A stretch of DNA of 64,000 nt from Barnesiella merdipullorum (GCA_019116365.1 DXBT01000035.1:5566-69565); one strand, 5' to 3'. Counted from the stretch's first letter, positions 24,884-35,259 are shown. The notes: generated by a model from the sequence alone, not told the origin. Translations and numbers: made by a program.

Positions 24884-25327
24884 ATGGCTAAAGAAATTGC
24901 TGGACAAATCAAATTACAGATTAAAGGTGGTGCAGCAAACCCCTCTCCTCCCGTAGGACCTGCTCTGGGTTCCAAGGGTATAAACATCATGGAGTTTTGC
25001 AAGCAATTCAATGCCCGTACCCAAGACAAAGCCGGTAAAATTCTGCCGGTTGTCATCACCTACTACAGCGACAAGTCTTTCGACTTTGTCGTAAAGACGC
25101 CTCCCGTTGCCATCCAGGTACTGGAAGCCGCCAAAGTAAAAGGTGGTTCGGCCGAGCCCAACCGTAAGAAAGTGGGCGAGATCACTTGGGATCAGGTAAA
25201 AGCAATCGCCGAGGACAAAATGGTTGACTTGAACTGTTTTACCGTAGAATCGGCCATGCGAATGGTTGCTGGTACAGCTAGAAGTATGGGTATCACCGTA
25301 AAAGGGGAATTCCCGGTAAATAACTAA
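24884..25327 (+). CDS. rplK: 50S ribosomal protein L11
   Basis: A 147-residue protein with the Pro-rich N-terminal domain (GGAANPSPPVGPALGSKGINIMEFCKQFN) and the C-terminal rRNA-binding domain (ITWDQVKAIAEDKMVDLNC, then GTARSMGITV). It is part of the stalk base and first gene of the rplKAJL-rpoBC run. Confidence 0.98.
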   Translation: MAKEIAGQIKLQIKGGAANPSPPVGPALGSKGINIMEFCKQFNARTQDKAGKILPVVITYYSDKSFDFVVKTPPVAIQVLEAAKVKGGSAEPNRKKVGEITWDQVKAIAEDKMVDLNCFTVESAMRMVAGTARSMGITVKGEFPVNN

Positions 25328-25342
25328 TAAACTTCAATTGAA

Positions 25343-26041
25343 ATGGGTAAACTGACAAAAAATCAAAAGTTAGCTTTAGCAAAGATTGAAGCAGGGAAGG
25401 CCTACTCACTCAGCGAGGCATCTCAATTGGTAAAGGACATCACCTATACCAAATTCGACGCATCGCTTGATATTGATGTACGCTTGGGTGTTGACCCTCG
25501 TAAAGCCAATCAAATGGTGCGGGGCGTCGTATCGTTGCCCCACGGAACCGGAAAGCAAGTGCGTGTATTGGTGCTCTGTACGCCCGATGCCGAGGCTGCT
25601 GCCAAAGAAGCCGGTGCCGACTATGTAGGATTGGACGAGTATATCGAGAAAATCAAAGGCGGTTGGACCGATATCGACGTAATCATTACGATGCCTGCTA
25701 TCATGGGTAAAATCGGTGCTCTGGGACGTGTATTGGGCCCCCGTGGTTTGATGCCTAACCCCAAGAGCGGTACGGTAACTACCGATGTGGCTAAAGCTGT
25801 AAAAGAAGTAAAACAAGGAAAAATCGACTTCAAAGTCGATAAGAATGGTATAGTACATGCCTCTATAGGTAAGATTTCGTTTGCTGCCGAGCAAATTCGC
25901 GACAACGCAAGAGAATTTGTTTCGACCCTGATCAAACTGAAACCGACTGCTGCCAAGGGTGCTTATATCAAGAGTATTTATCTTTCGAGTACAATGAGCC
26001 CGGGTATCAAGATTGATCCCAAATCAGTTGACGAGAACTAA
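25343..26041 (+). CDS. rplA: 50S ribosomal protein L1
   Basis: A 232-residue two-domain L1 protein. Diagnostic stretches are DVRLGVDPRKANQMVRGVVSLPHGTGK and GRVLGPRGLMPNPKSGTVT. L1 often represses its own operon by binding mRNA; I did not find a convincing L1-site mimic in the short gaps here. Confidence 0.98.
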   Translation: MGKLTKNQKLALAKIEAGKAYSLSEASQLVKDITYTKFDASLDIDVRLGVDPRKANQMVRGVVSLPHGTGKQVRVLVLCTPDAEAAAKEAGADYVGLDEYIEKIKGGWTDIDVIITMPAIMGKIGALGRVLGPRGLMPNPKSGTVTTDVAKAVKEVKQGKIDFKVDKNGIVHASIGKISFAAEQIRDNAREFVSTLIKLKPTAAKGAYIKSIYLSSTMSPGIKIDPKSVDEN

Positions 26042-26052
26042 AACTAGGAATT

Positions 26053-26568
26053 ATGAGAAAGGAAGATAAAGGCACTATTATTGCACAAATAGCAGATACT
26101 GTAAAGGAGTACAGCTGCTTCTACCTTGCCGAAACCGCTACGTTGAACGCCGAGAAAACGAGCAATCTGCGTCGCGCATGTTTCAAAGAAGGTATCAAAA
26201 TGTTGGTTGTAAAGAACGCTTTGCTGCACAAGGCACTCGAGGGTCTCGAAGCCGACTACTCGCCTCTGTACGGCTCGTTGAAGGGTTCTACAACGATGTT
26301 CTTCTCGAATGTTGGTAATGCTCCGGCCAAATTGATCAAGGAGTTCAGAAAAACCTCTGAAGACCTCGTATTGAAAGCCGCTTATGTAGAAGAAGGTTTC
26401 TACATCGGTGCCGATCAATTGGATACGCTGGTTGCCATCAAGAGCAAAAACGAACTTATTGCTGACGTTATCGCCCTCTTGCAGTCTCCTGCCAAGAACG
26501 TGGTATCGGCTCTTCAGTCAGGCGGTTCGACTATCCATGGAGTTTTGCAGACTCTATCAGAAAGATAA
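26053..26568 (+). CDS. rplJ: 50S ribosomal protein L10
   Basis: A 171-residue stalk-base protein (MRKEDKGTIIAQIADTVKEY, LRRACFKEGIKMLVVKNALL, GSTTMFFSNVGNAPAKLIKEF). Only 11 bases separate it from rplA, so there is no room for the long L10-leader seen in many bacteria. Confidence 0.97.
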   Translation: MRKEDKGTIIAQIADTVKEYSCFYLAETATLNAEKTSNLRRACFKEGIKMLVVKNALLHKALEGLEADYSPLYGSLKGSTTMFFSNVGNAPAKLIKEFRKTSEDLVLKAAYVEEGFYIGADQLDTLVAIKSKNELIADVIALLQSPAKNVVSALQSGGSTIHGVLQTLSER

Positions 26569-26619
26569 CTTTTTATACACAAACATTATTACGAATAATA
26601 ACATTTAATTCATACAAAA

Positions 26620-26994
26620 ATGGCAGATTTGAAAGCTTTTGCAGAACAATTAGTTAACTTGACCGTAAAGGAAGTAAACGAACTTGCTCAAATTTTGAAA
26701 GACGAATATGGTATTGAACCTGCTGCTGCAGCTGTTGCTGTTGCTGCTGCTCCCGCTGCCGGCGGAGCTGCTGCTGAAGAAAAAACATCGTTCGATGTTG
26801 TTCTGAAAGCTGCTGGTGCAAACAAACTGGCTATCGTTAAATTGGTGAAAGAACTCACCGGCCTTGGCCTGAAAGAGGCTAAAGACCTCGTAGATGGTGC
26901 TCCTAACAACATCAAAGAAGGTCTTGCTAAAGCTGATGCTGAAGCTCTGAAAAAACAACTCGAAGACGCTGGAGCAGAAGTTGAACTTAAATAA
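26620..26994 (+). CDS. rplL: 50S ribosomal protein L7/L12
   Basis: A 124-residue protein. It has an N-terminal dimerisation helix, an Ala-rich hinge (EPAAAAVAVAAAPAAGGAAAEE, about 32-53) and a compact C-terminal domain (FDVVLKAAGANKLAIVKLVKELTGLGLKEAKDLVD). It recruits translational GTPases. A hairpin follows before rpoB. Confidence 0.98.
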   Translation: MADLKAFAEQLVNLTVKEVNELAQILKDEYGIEPAAAAVAVAAAPAAGGAAAEEKTSFDVVLKAAGANKLAIVKLVKELTGLGLKEAKDLVDGAPNNIKEGLAKADAEALKKQLEDAGAEVELK

Positions 26995-27017
26995 TATATC
27001 TGGTAATCAGATAGGTT

Positions 27018-27056
27018 GGTTAAGAATCATCTTAGTCGGTGATTCTTAACCTTTTT
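27018..27056 (+). terminator. Attenuator-type hairpin between rplL and rpoB
   Basis: GGTTAAGAATCA (27018-27029) pairs with TGATTCTTAACC (27040-27051) and is followed by TTTTTG. A full terminator structure inside the rpl-rpo run would give partial read-through, as known for the E. coli rplL-rpoB attenuator. No good TAnnTTTG promoter was seen between it and rpoB. Confidence 0.75.
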
Positions 27057-27098
27057 GTGTATATATTTTAAATTAAGTTCACTTAATCCATTTTATAA

Positions 27099-30000
27099 AT
27101 GTCTTCTACAATAGGTAAACCACGCGTAAATTTCGCTTCAATTAAAAATCCGCTGCCTTATCCGGATTTCCTTGAAGTTCAGTTGAAGTCGTTTCAAGAC
27201 TTTTTGCAACTTGACACTCCGCCTGAAAAGAGAAAGAACGAAGGTCTCTTCAAGGTATTTGCCGAGAACTTCCCCATTGCTGATACGCGCAACAACTTTG
27301 TCCTCGAGTTCCTGGACTATTATATCGACCCGCCTCGCTATACCATCGAAGAGTGTCTCGAGAGAGGGTTGACATACAGCGTACCCTTAAAGGCCAAATT
27401 GAAATTATACTGTACCGATCCCGATCACGAAGATTTCGCTACGGTAATTCAAGACGTTTATCTGGGGCCCATCCCTTACATGACAGCCAAAGGTACCTTT
27501 GTCATCAATGGTGCCGAGCGGGTAGTCGTGTCGCAGTTGCACCGTTCGCCCGGTGTATTCTTCGGCCAAAGCACACACGCCAACGGTACGAAATTGTATT
27601 CGGCTCGTATCATCCCGTTCCGCGGTTCGTGGATCGAGTTTGCCACCGACATCAACAACGTGATGTATGCCTATATCGACCGGAAAAAGAAATTGCCCGT
27701 GACCACGCTGTTGCGTGCCATCGGCTTCGAGACCGATAAGGACATTCTCGAAATCTTCGGCCTGGCAGAAGACATGAAAGTATCCAAGACAAACCTGAAG
27801 AAAGCCATCGGCCGCCGTTTGGCCGGTAATGTGGTGAAGTCGTGGGTAGAAGACTTTGTTGACGAGGATACGGGCGAGGTCGTTTCGATCGAACGTACCG
27901 AGATCGTAATTCCCCGTGAAACCGTCCTGGAAGAGTCGCACATCGCCGACATTCTCGAGTCGGGGGTTCAAAACATCCTCCTGCACAAAGAGGGCGGAAA
28001 CACTTCGGACTACTCGATTATCTTCAACACCCTCCAGAAAGACTCCAGTAACTCGGAGAAGGAGGCTGTGCTCTATATCTACCGCCAGTTGCGTAACGCC
28101 GAGCCGGCCGATGAAGCCAGCGCGCGTGAGGTGATTACCAACCTCTTCTTCTCGGAGAAACGTTACGACTTGGGCGAAGTAGGCCGTTACAGAATAAACA
28201 AGAAATTAAACCTCTCCACCTCGCCCGATGTGAAGGTGCTCACCAAAGAGGATATCATCGAGATTATCAAATATCTCATCGAGCTCATCAACTCGAAGAC
28301 CGATGTCGATGATATCGACCACTTGAGCAACCGTCGTGTGCGCACCGTAGGAGAGCAACTATACAATCAGTTCGGGGTAGGGTTGGCCCGTATGGCCCGC
28401 ACCATTCGCGAGCGTATGAATGTGCGCGACAACGAGGTATTTACCCCTATCGACCTGATTAACGCCAAGACGATTTCGTCGGTAATCAATACCTTCTTCG
28501 GTACCAACGCCCTGTCGCAGTTCATGGACCAGACCAACCCGTTGGCCGAGATTACCCACAAACGCCGTATGTCGGCCCTCGGTCCTGGTGGTCTGTCGCG
28601 CGAGCGTGCCGGCTTCGAGGTGCGCGACGTGCACTATACCCACTATGGCCGTCTGTGTCCTATCGAGACGCCCGAGGGTCCTAACATCGGTCTTATCTCG
28701 TCGTTGTGCGTATATGCCAAGATTAACGATTTAGGCTTCATCGAGACTCCCTATCGTAAAGTGAAAGATGGCAAGGTAGATTTGTCGCCCGAGGGTGTGG
28801 TTTATCTGACCGCCGAAGTAGAAGAGGGCCAGATCATTGCTCAGGGTAATGCCCCGCTCAACGACGATGGTACCTTCATTCGCAATAAGGTAAAGGCCCG
28901 TTTGGATGCCGACTTCCCCATCGTATCGCCCGACCAGGTGAACTTGATGGATGTGTCGCCTACGCAAATCGCTTCGATTGCCGCATCGCTCATCCCCTTC
29001 CTCGAGCACGACGATGCCAACCGTGCGTTGATGGGATCGAACATGATGCGCCAGGCCGTACCTCTGCTGCGCCCCGAGGCTCCTATCGTAGGAACCGGTA
29101 TCGAAGGCCAGTTGATTCGCGACTCGCGCACCCAGATTATGGCCGAAGGCGAAGGCGTAGTCGAGTTTGTCGATGCTACCGTCATCCGCATCCGTTACGA
29201 TCGCACCGAGGATGAAGAGTTCGTAAGTTTCGAGGATGCCGTTAAAGAATATAAGCTCCCCAAATTCCGCAAGACCAACCAAAGCACCACGATCGACCTG
29301 CGACCCATCTGCCACAAAGGCGACCGTGTGAAAGCCGGCGATATCCTCACCGAGGGTTACTCCACCGAAAATGGAGAGTTGGCTTTAGGCCGTAACCTCA
29401 AGGTGGCCTTCATGCCTTGGAAGGGTTACAACTATGAGGATGCCATCGTGCTCAACGAGCGTATGGTTCGTGAAGATATCCTCACCTCGGTACACGTCGA
29501 TGAATATTCGCTCGAGGTACGCGAGACCAAGCGCGGTATGGAGGAACTCACCTCCGATATCCCCAACGTGAGCGAAGATGCCACCAAGGATCTCGACGAG
29601 CGCGGTATCATTCGTGTAGGTGCTCAGGTGAACCCCGGCGACATCATGATCGGTAAGATTACGCCTAAAGGCGAGTCCGATCCTTCGCCCGAAGAGAAAC
29701 TGTTGCGTGCCATCTTTGGCGACAAGGCCGGCGATGTGAAGGATGCTTCGTTGAAAGCTACTCCGTCGTTGAAAGGTGTCGTTATCGGTACCAACCTCTT
29801 CTCGCGTGCCATTAAGAAGAAAAAATCGAAACTCAGCGATAAAGCCATCCTGCCCAAGCTCGACGAAGAGTATGAAGAGAAGATGAACGGCTTGAAGTCC
29901 ATCCTCATCGACAAGCTGCTCGTCCTCACACAAGGCAAGGTTTCGCAAGGGGTGAAAGACTTCATGGGCACCGACATCGTTCCCAAGGGAACCAAGTTTA

Positions 30001-30911
30001 CCCAGGCTGTCCTCAGCAAGATCGACTACACCTCGGTACAGGTGAGCAAATGGACGACCGATGCTGCCAAGAACGAGTTGATTCGCGCCACCATCATCAA
30101 CTACTTGAAGAAATACAAGGAGTATGATGCCGAGTTGCGTCGTAAGAAATTCGATATCTCCATTGGCGACGAGCTCCCCTCGGGTATCGTGCAAATGGCC
30201 AAGGTATATATCGCCAAGAAACGTAAGATAAGCGTGGGCGACAAGATGGCCGGTCGTCACGGTAACAAAGGTATCGTGTCGCGTATCGTTCGTCAAGAAG
30301 ATATGCCGTTCCTGGCCGACGGAACACCCGTCGATATCGTGCTGAACCCGCTGGGTGTGCCTTCGCGTATGAACCTGGGTCAGATTTTCGAGACCGTTCT
30401 GGGTTGGGCCGGAGCCGAGCTGGGCGAGAAATTCGCTACACCTATCTTCGATGGCGCCAGCCTCGACGACCTCAATGCCTGGACCGACAAGGCCGGTCTG
30501 CCGCGCTACGGTAAGACCTACCTCTACGACGGTGGTACCGGCGAGCGTTTCGACCAACCGGCTACGGTAGGTGTGATCTACATGCTTAAACTGGGTCACA
30601 TGGTCGAAGACAAGATGCACGCCCGTTCCATTGGTCCGTACTCGCTCATTACGCAACAGCCGTTGGGTGGTAAAGCCCAGTTCGGAGGTCAGCGTTTCGG
30701 AGAGATGGAGGTTTGGGCACTCGAAGCCTTCGGTGCTGCTCACGTACTGCAAGAGATCCTGACTATCAAGTCGGACGACGTGGTAGGACGTTCGAAAGCC
30801 TACGAGGCCATTGTCAAAGGCGAGCCCATGCCTACGCCCGGTATTCCCGAGTCTTTGAACGTGCTCTTGCACGAATTGAGAGGCCTCGGTCTTAGCGTCA
30901 ACTTAGAATAA
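27099..30911 (+). CDS. rpoB: DNA-directed RNA polymerase subunit beta
   Basis: A 1270-residue beta subunit, normal for Bacteroidota. It starts MSSTIGKPRVNFASIKNPLPYPDFLEVQLKSF. The rifampicin-binding cluster reads FFGTNALSQFMDQTNPLAEITHKRRMSALGPGGLSRERAGFEVRDVH with the wild-type Gln, Asp, His, Arg and Ser positions, so no resistance substitution is evident there. The switch and clamp segment GGKAQFGGQRFGEMEVWALEAFGA is near the C-terminus. Confidence 0.98.
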   Translation: MSSTIGKPRVNFASIKNPLPYPDFLEVQLKSFQDFLQLDTPPEKRKNEGLFKVFAENFPIADTRNNFVLEFLDYYIDPPRYTIEECLERGLTYSVPLKAKLKLYCTDPDHEDFATVIQDVYLGPIPYMTAKGTFVINGAERVVVSQLHRSPGVFFGQSTHANGTKLYSARIIPFRGSWIEFATDINNVMYAYIDRKKKLPVTTLLRAIGFETDKDILEIFGLAEDMKVSKTNLKKAIGRRLAGNVVKSWVEDFVDEDTGEVVSIERTEIVIPRETVLEESHIADILESGVQNILLHKEGGNTSDYSIIFNTLQKDSSNSEKEAVLYIYRQLRNAEPADEASAREVITNLFFSEKRYDLGEVGRYRINKKLNLSTSPDVKVLTKEDIIEIIKYLIELINSKTDVDDIDHLSNRRVRTVGEQLYNQFGVGLARMARTIRERMNVRDNEVFTPIDLINAKTISSVINTFFGTNALSQFMDQTNPLAEITHKRRMSALGPGGLSRERAGFEVRDVHYTHYGRLCPIETPEGPNIGLISSLCVYAKINDLGFIETPYRKVKDGKVDLSPEGVVYLTAEVEEGQIIAQGNAPLNDDGTFIRNKVKARLDADFPIVSPDQVNLMDVSPTQIASIAASLIPFLEHDDANRALMGSNMMRQAVPLLRPEAPIVGTGIEGQLIRDSRTQIMAEGEGVVEFVDATVIRIRYDRTEDEEFVSFEDAVKEYKLPKFRKTNQSTTIDLRPICHKGDRVKAGDILTEGYSTENGELALGRNLKVAFMPWKGYNYEDAIVLNERMVREDILTSVHVDEYSLEVRETKRGMEELTSDIPNVSEDATKDLDERGIIRVGAQVNPGDIMIGKITPKGESDPSPEEKLLRAIFGDKAGDVKDASLKATPSLKGVVIGTNLFSRAIKKKKSKLSDKAILPKLDEEYEEKMNGLKSILIDKLLVLTQGKVSQGVKDFMGTDIVPKGTKFTQAVLSKIDYTSVQVSKWTTDAAKNELIRATIINYLKKYKEYDAELRRKKFDISIGDELPSGIVQMAKVYIAKKRKISVGDKMAGRHGNKGIVSRIVRQEDMPFLADGTPVDIVLNPLGVPSRMNLGQIFETVLGWAGAELGEKFATPIFDGASLDDLNAWTDKAGLPRYGKTYLYDGGTGERFDQPATVGVIYMLKLGHMVEDKMHARSIGPYSLITQQPLGGKAQFGGQRFGEMEVWALEAFGAAHVLQEILTIKSDDVVGRSKAYEAIVKGEPMPTPGIPESLNVLLHELRGLGLSVNLE

Positions 30912-30930
30912 AATAAAATCCAAACGGTCG

Positions 30931-30953
30931 GGCCGCCGCCCCATGCGGCGGCC
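30931..30953 (+). other. GC-only hairpin between rpoB and rpoC
   Basis: GGCCGCCGC (30931-30939) and GCGGCGGCC (30945-30953) form a 9-bp all-G/C stem with loop CCCAT. No T run follows, so it is not a typical terminator. A processing or mRNA-stability element is more likely. Confidence 0.6.
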
Positions 30954-30984
30954 GGGCCAATAACTCTTTATACATTAAACATTT

Positions 30985-33900
30985 ATGGCTTTTAGAAAAG
31001 ATAACAAAATAAAGAGTAACTTTTCGAAGATTTCGATTGGTTTGGCTTCGCCCGAGGAGATTTTGGAGAACTCGAGCGGCGAGGTGCTGAAACCCGAAAC
31101 CATCAACTACCGTACCTACAAACCCGAGCGGGACGGCCTTTTCTGCGAACGTATTTTCGGCCCTGTAAAGGACTATGAATGTCATTGCGGAAAATACAAA
31201 CGTATCCGTTACAAAGGTATTGTCTGCGACCGATGCGGTGTCGAGGTGACCGAGAAAAAGGTGCGCCGCGAGCGTATGGGTCACATCCAGCTTGTGGTTC
31301 CTGTGGCCCACATCTGGTACTTCCGTTCGCTGCCCAACAAGATAGGGTATCTGTTGGGATTGCCCAGCAAAAAACTCGACGCCGTAATTTACTACGAGCG
31401 TTATATCGTAATACAACCGGGTCCTCAAACCGACCTGGCTACCTACGATCTCCTCTCTGAAGAGGAGTATCTCAACATCATGGACTCGCTTCCCCGCGAA
31501 AACCAGATGCTCGAAGATACCGATCCCAACAAGTTCATCGCTAAGATGGGTGCCGAGGCCATTTATGACCTGCTGTGCCGTCTCGACCTCGACGAGCTCT
31601 CCTACGAGTTGCGTCACCGGGCCAGCACCGACGGTTCTCAACAACGCAAGACCGAGGCCTTGAAGCGCCTGCAGGTGGTTGAGTCGTTCCGTGCCTCGAA
31701 AGGCCGCAACCGTCCCGAGTGGATGATCTTGAAGGTGATTCCCGTGATTCCCCCCGAACTGCGTCCGTTGGTTCCCCTCGATGGTGGCCGTTTCGCTACC
31801 AGCGACCTCAACGACCTCTATCGCCGGGTAATCATCCGCAACAACCGTTTGAAACGATTGATGGAAATCAAAGCCCCCGAGGTGATTCTGCGCAACGAAA
31901 AACGTATGTTGCAGGAGGCTGTTGACTCGCTGCTCGACAACTCTCGCAAGTCGAGCGCCGTGAAGACCGAGGCCAACCGTCCGTTGAAATCACTCTCCGA
32001 CAGCTTGAAAGGTAAACAAGGTCGTTTCCGTCAGAACCTGCTCGGTAAGCGTGTCGATTATTCGGCCCGGTCGGTTATCGTTGTAGGTCCCGAACTGAAG
32101 ATGCACGAGTGCGGTCTGCCCAAGAACATGGCCGCCGAGCTCTATAAACCCTTTATCATCCGCAAGCTCATCGAGCGCGGTATTGTCAAGACCGTGAAGT
32201 CGGCCAAGAAAATCGTGGATCGCAAGGAGCCCGTTGTATGGGATATCCTCGAACACGTGATGAAGGGACACCCCGTGCTGCTGAACCGTGCCCCGACGTT
32301 GCACCGTTTGGGTATCCAGGCCTTCCAGCCCAAGATGATCGAGGGTAAAGCCATTCAGTTGCACCCGCTGGCATGTACGGCATTCAACGCCGACTTCGAT
32401 GGTGACCAGATGGCCGTGCACTTGCCCCTCGGTAACGAGGCTATTCTCGAAGCCCAGTTGCTTATGCTGGGTGCTCACAATATCTTGAACCCGGCCAACG
32501 GCGCACCTATCACCGTGCCTTCGCAAGACATGGTACTGGGTCTGTACTACATCACCAAGCTGCGTCCCGGTTCGCTGGGCGAGGGCCTCAAGTTCTATGG
32601 CCCCGAAGAGGCCGAGATTGCCTACAACGAAGGCAAGGTATCGTTGCATGCCCCCGTATCGGTAGTCGTAAAAGATATTGATAAAGATGGCAACATCATC
32701 GAGCATATGGTCGAGAATACATCGGTAGGCCGTGTGCTGGTGAACCAGTACGTACCCCAGGAGATTGGCTACGTAAACGAGATTCTTTCTAAGAAGTCGT
32801 TGCGTGATATTATCGGTAAGGTAATCAAGGTTTGCGGTGTAACCCGTTCGGCCCAGTTCCTCGACGATATCAAGAACCTGGGTTATTACATGGCCTTCAA
32901 GGGCGGTCTGTCGTTCAACCTGGGCGACGTGCTCGTTCCGCCTGAAAAAGAGACTCTGGTTGCCGAAGGTAATGCCGAGGTGGAGCAAATCATGAACAAC
33001 TACAACATGGGTTTCATCACCTACAACGAGCGTTACAACCAGATTATCGATACTTGGACACACGTCAATTCGCGTCTGTCCGATATCCTGATGAAGCAAC
33101 TTTCGGCCGACAACCAGGGATTCAACTCGGTATTCATGATGCTCGACTCGGGAGCCCGTGGTTCTAAAGACCAGATTCGTCAGCTCTCCGGTATGCGTGG
33201 TCTGATGGCCAAGCCGCAGAAATCGGGTGCCGAGGGTGGTCAAATCATTGAGAACCCTATCTTGGCCAACTTCAAGGAGGGCTTGTCGGTGCTGGAGTAC
33301 TTCATCTCTACGCACGGTGCCCGTAAAGGTCTTGCCGATACCGCCTTGAAAACAGCCGATGCCGGTTATCTGACCCGTCGTCTGGTCGATGTAGCTCACG
33401 ACGTGATTATTCACGAAGAGGACTGCGGAACCTTGCGCGGACTGGTTTGCACCGAAATCAAGAACAACGAAGAAGTAGTAGCCTCGCTGGGCGAGAGAAT
33501 TTTGGGCCGTGTGTCGGTTCACGATGTAGTGAACCCGCTCACCAACGAGATTCTGGTTCACGCCGGCGAAGAGATTACCGAGGCTATTGCTCAGAAGATA
33601 GAAGAGTCGCCTATCGAGCAGGTTGAGATCCGTTCGGTTCTTACCTGTGAATCGAAGAAAGGCGTTTGCGCCAAGTGCTACGGCCGCAACCTGGCCAACA
33701 ACCGCATGGTACAGAAGGGCGAGGCTGTGGGTGTGATTGCCGCACAGTCGATTGGCGAGCCGGGTACACAGCTGACACTGCGTACGTTCCACGTCGGTGG
33801 TATCGCCTCGAACATCGCTGCCGTGTCGAGCGTCGTTTCGCGCTACGACGGTATTCTCGAAATCGAGGAGCTGCGTACGGTGGACAGCGTGTCGGACAGC

Positions 33901-35259
33901 GGCGCTAAAGTTCAGATTGTCGTAGGTCGTTTGGCCGAGATGCGTATCATTGACGCACACACCAAAATGGTGCTGATGTCGGCCAATATTCCTTATGGTT
34001 CGAAGTTGTATTTCAACAACGGCGATACCGTGAAGAAAGGCGACATGATTTGCGAGTGGGACCCCTTCAATGCCGTTATTGTTTCGGAGGTTGGCGGTAA
34101 AGTCAAATTCGATGCCGTCGAAGAGGGTGTAACCTATCGTGTAGAATCGGACGAACAGTCGGGCTTGAAAGAGAAGATTATCATCGAGTCGAAAGACCGT
34201 ACCCGCGTACCGTCGGCTCAGATTCTCGACGAGGCCGGACAGGTGATCAAGACTTATGCTCTGCCTGTGGGAGCCCACTTGATGATCGAGGATGGCGATA
34301 CGATCAAGACCGGTGAGGTATTCGTGAAGATACCGCGTGCCGTAGGTAAAGCCGGTGATATCACGGGTGGTCTGCCTCGTGTAACGGAGTTGTTCGAGGC
34401 TCGTAACCCGTCCAACCCTGCCGTTGTTTCTGAAATCGACGGCGAGGTAATCTTCGGTAAAGTGAAACGTGGTAACCGTGAAATCTCGGTGGTTTCGAAG
34501 ACCGGCGAGACCAAGAAATACCTGGTACCTCTGTCGAAACAGATTCTGGTTCAGGAGAACGACTATGTGCGTGCCGGTACGCCGCTCTCCGACGGTGCCG
34601 TTACTCCCTCCGATATCCTGGCTATCAAAGGCCCCACGGCTGTACAGGAGTATATCGTGAACGAGGTTCAAGACGTGTACCGCATGCAGGGTGTGAAGAT
34701 CAACGACAAGCACTTTGAGGTAATCGTTCGTCAGATGATGCGCAAGGTCCAGATTCTCGATCCGGGCGATACCCGCTTCCTCGAACAGCAGATTGTCGAT
34801 AAACGCGACTTTATGGACGAGAACGACCGTATCTGGGGCAAGAAAGTGGTTACCGATCCGGGCGACTCGCAAACGCTCAAAGCCGGACAGATTGTTACGG
34901 CTCGCAAACTGCGCGACGAGAACTCGGCTCTGAAACGCAAAGACCTCAAGCTCATCCAGGTGCGCGACGCAATCCCCGCAACCTCCGAGCAGATTCTGCA
35001 AGGTATCACCCGTGCCGCTCTGCAAACGTCGAGCTTCATGTCGGCCGCTTCGTTCCAGGAGACGACCAAGGTGCTCAACGAAGCTGCCATCAACGGCAAA
35101 GTCGATACACTCGAGGGTATGAAGGAGAACGTTATCTGCGGTCACCTCATCCCGGCCGGTACCGGTCAACGCGAGTTCGAGAAACTCATCGTGGGCTCCA
35201 AAGAAGAGTTCGACCGTGTGTTTGCCAATCGCAAGAACGTAACCGATTTCTCCAATTGA
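30985..35259 (+). CDS. rpoC: DNA-directed RNA polymerase subunit beta'
   Basis: A 1424-residue beta' subunit. The N-terminal zinc site has Cys66, Cys68, Cys81 and Cys84 (YECHCGK and VCDRCGVE). The catalytic magnesium loop NADFDGD is at 468-474. The second zinc site lies in SVLTCESKKGVCAKCYGRNL. The trigger-loop/bridge-helix region GARGSKDQIRQLSGMRGLMAKP is intact. A long palindromic terminator follows, ending the operon. Confidence 0.98.
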   Translation: MAFRKDNKIKSNFSKISIGLASPEEILENSSGEVLKPETINYRTYKPERDGLFCERIFGPVKDYECHCGKYKRIRYKGIVCDRCGVEVTEKKVRRERMGHIQLVVPVAHIWYFRSLPNKIGYLLGLPSKKLDAVIYYERYIVIQPGPQTDLATYDLLSEEEYLNIMDSLPRENQMLEDTDPNKFIAKMGAEAIYDLLCRLDLDELSYELRHRASTDGSQQRKTEALKRLQVVESFRASKGRNRPEWMILKVIPVIPPELRPLVPLDGGRFATSDLNDLYRRVIIRNNRLKRLMEIKAPEVILRNEKRMLQEAVDSLLDNSRKSSAVKTEANRPLKSLSDSLKGKQGRFRQNLLGKRVDYSARSVIVVGPELKMHECGLPKNMAAELYKPFIIRKLIERGIVKTVKSAKKIVDRKEPVVWDILEHVMKGHPVLLNRAPTLHRLGIQAFQPKMIEGKAIQLHPLACTAFNADFDGDQMAVHLPLGNEAILEAQLLMLGAHNILNPANGAPITVPSQDMVLGLYYITKLRPGSLGEGLKFYGPEEAEIAYNEGKVSLHAPVSVVVKDIDKDGNIIEHMVENTSVGRVLVNQYVPQEIGYVNEILSKKSLRDIIGKVIKVCGVTRSAQFLDDIKNLGYYMAFKGGLSFNLGDVLVPPEKETLVAEGNAEVEQIMNNYNMGFITYNERYNQIIDTWTHVNSRLSDILMKQLSADNQGFNSVFMMLDSGARGSKDQIRQLSGMRGLMAKPQKSGAEGGQIIENPILANFKEGLSVLEYFISTHGARKGLADTALKTADAGYLTRRLVDVAHDVIIHEEDCGTLRGLVCTEIKNNEEVVASLGERILGRVSVHDVVNPLTNEILVHAGEEITEAIAQKIEESPIEQVEIRSVLTCESKKGVCAKCYGRNLANNRMVQKGEAVGVIAAQSIGEPGTQLTLRTFHVGGIASNIAAVSSVVSRYDGILEIEELRTVDSVSDSGAKVQIVVGRLAEMRIIDAHTKMVLMSANIPYGSKLYFNNGDTVKKGDMICEWDPFNAVIVSEVGGKVKFDAVEEGVTYRVESDEQSGLKEKIIIESKDRTRVPSAQILDEAGQVIKTYALPVGAHLMIEDGDTIKTGEVFVKIPRAVGKAGDITGGLPRVTELFEARNPSNPAVVSEIDGEVIFGKVKRGNREISVVSKTGETKKYLVPLSKQILVQENDYVRAGTPLSDGAVTPSDILAIKGPTAVQEYIVNEVQDVYRMQGVKINDKHFEVIVRQMMRKVQILDPGDTRFLEQQIVDKRDFMDENDRIWGKKVVTDPGDSQTLKAGQIVTARKLRDENSALKRKDLKLIQVRDAIPATSEQILQGITRAALQTSSFMSAASFQETTKVLNEAAINGKVDTLEGMKENVICGHLIPAGTGQREFEKLIVGSKEEFDRVFANRKNVTDFSN

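Noticed and set aside
26041..26053. A ribosomal L10-leader before rplJ
   Set aside because: Only 11 bases separate rplA and rplJ, too short for the known leader.
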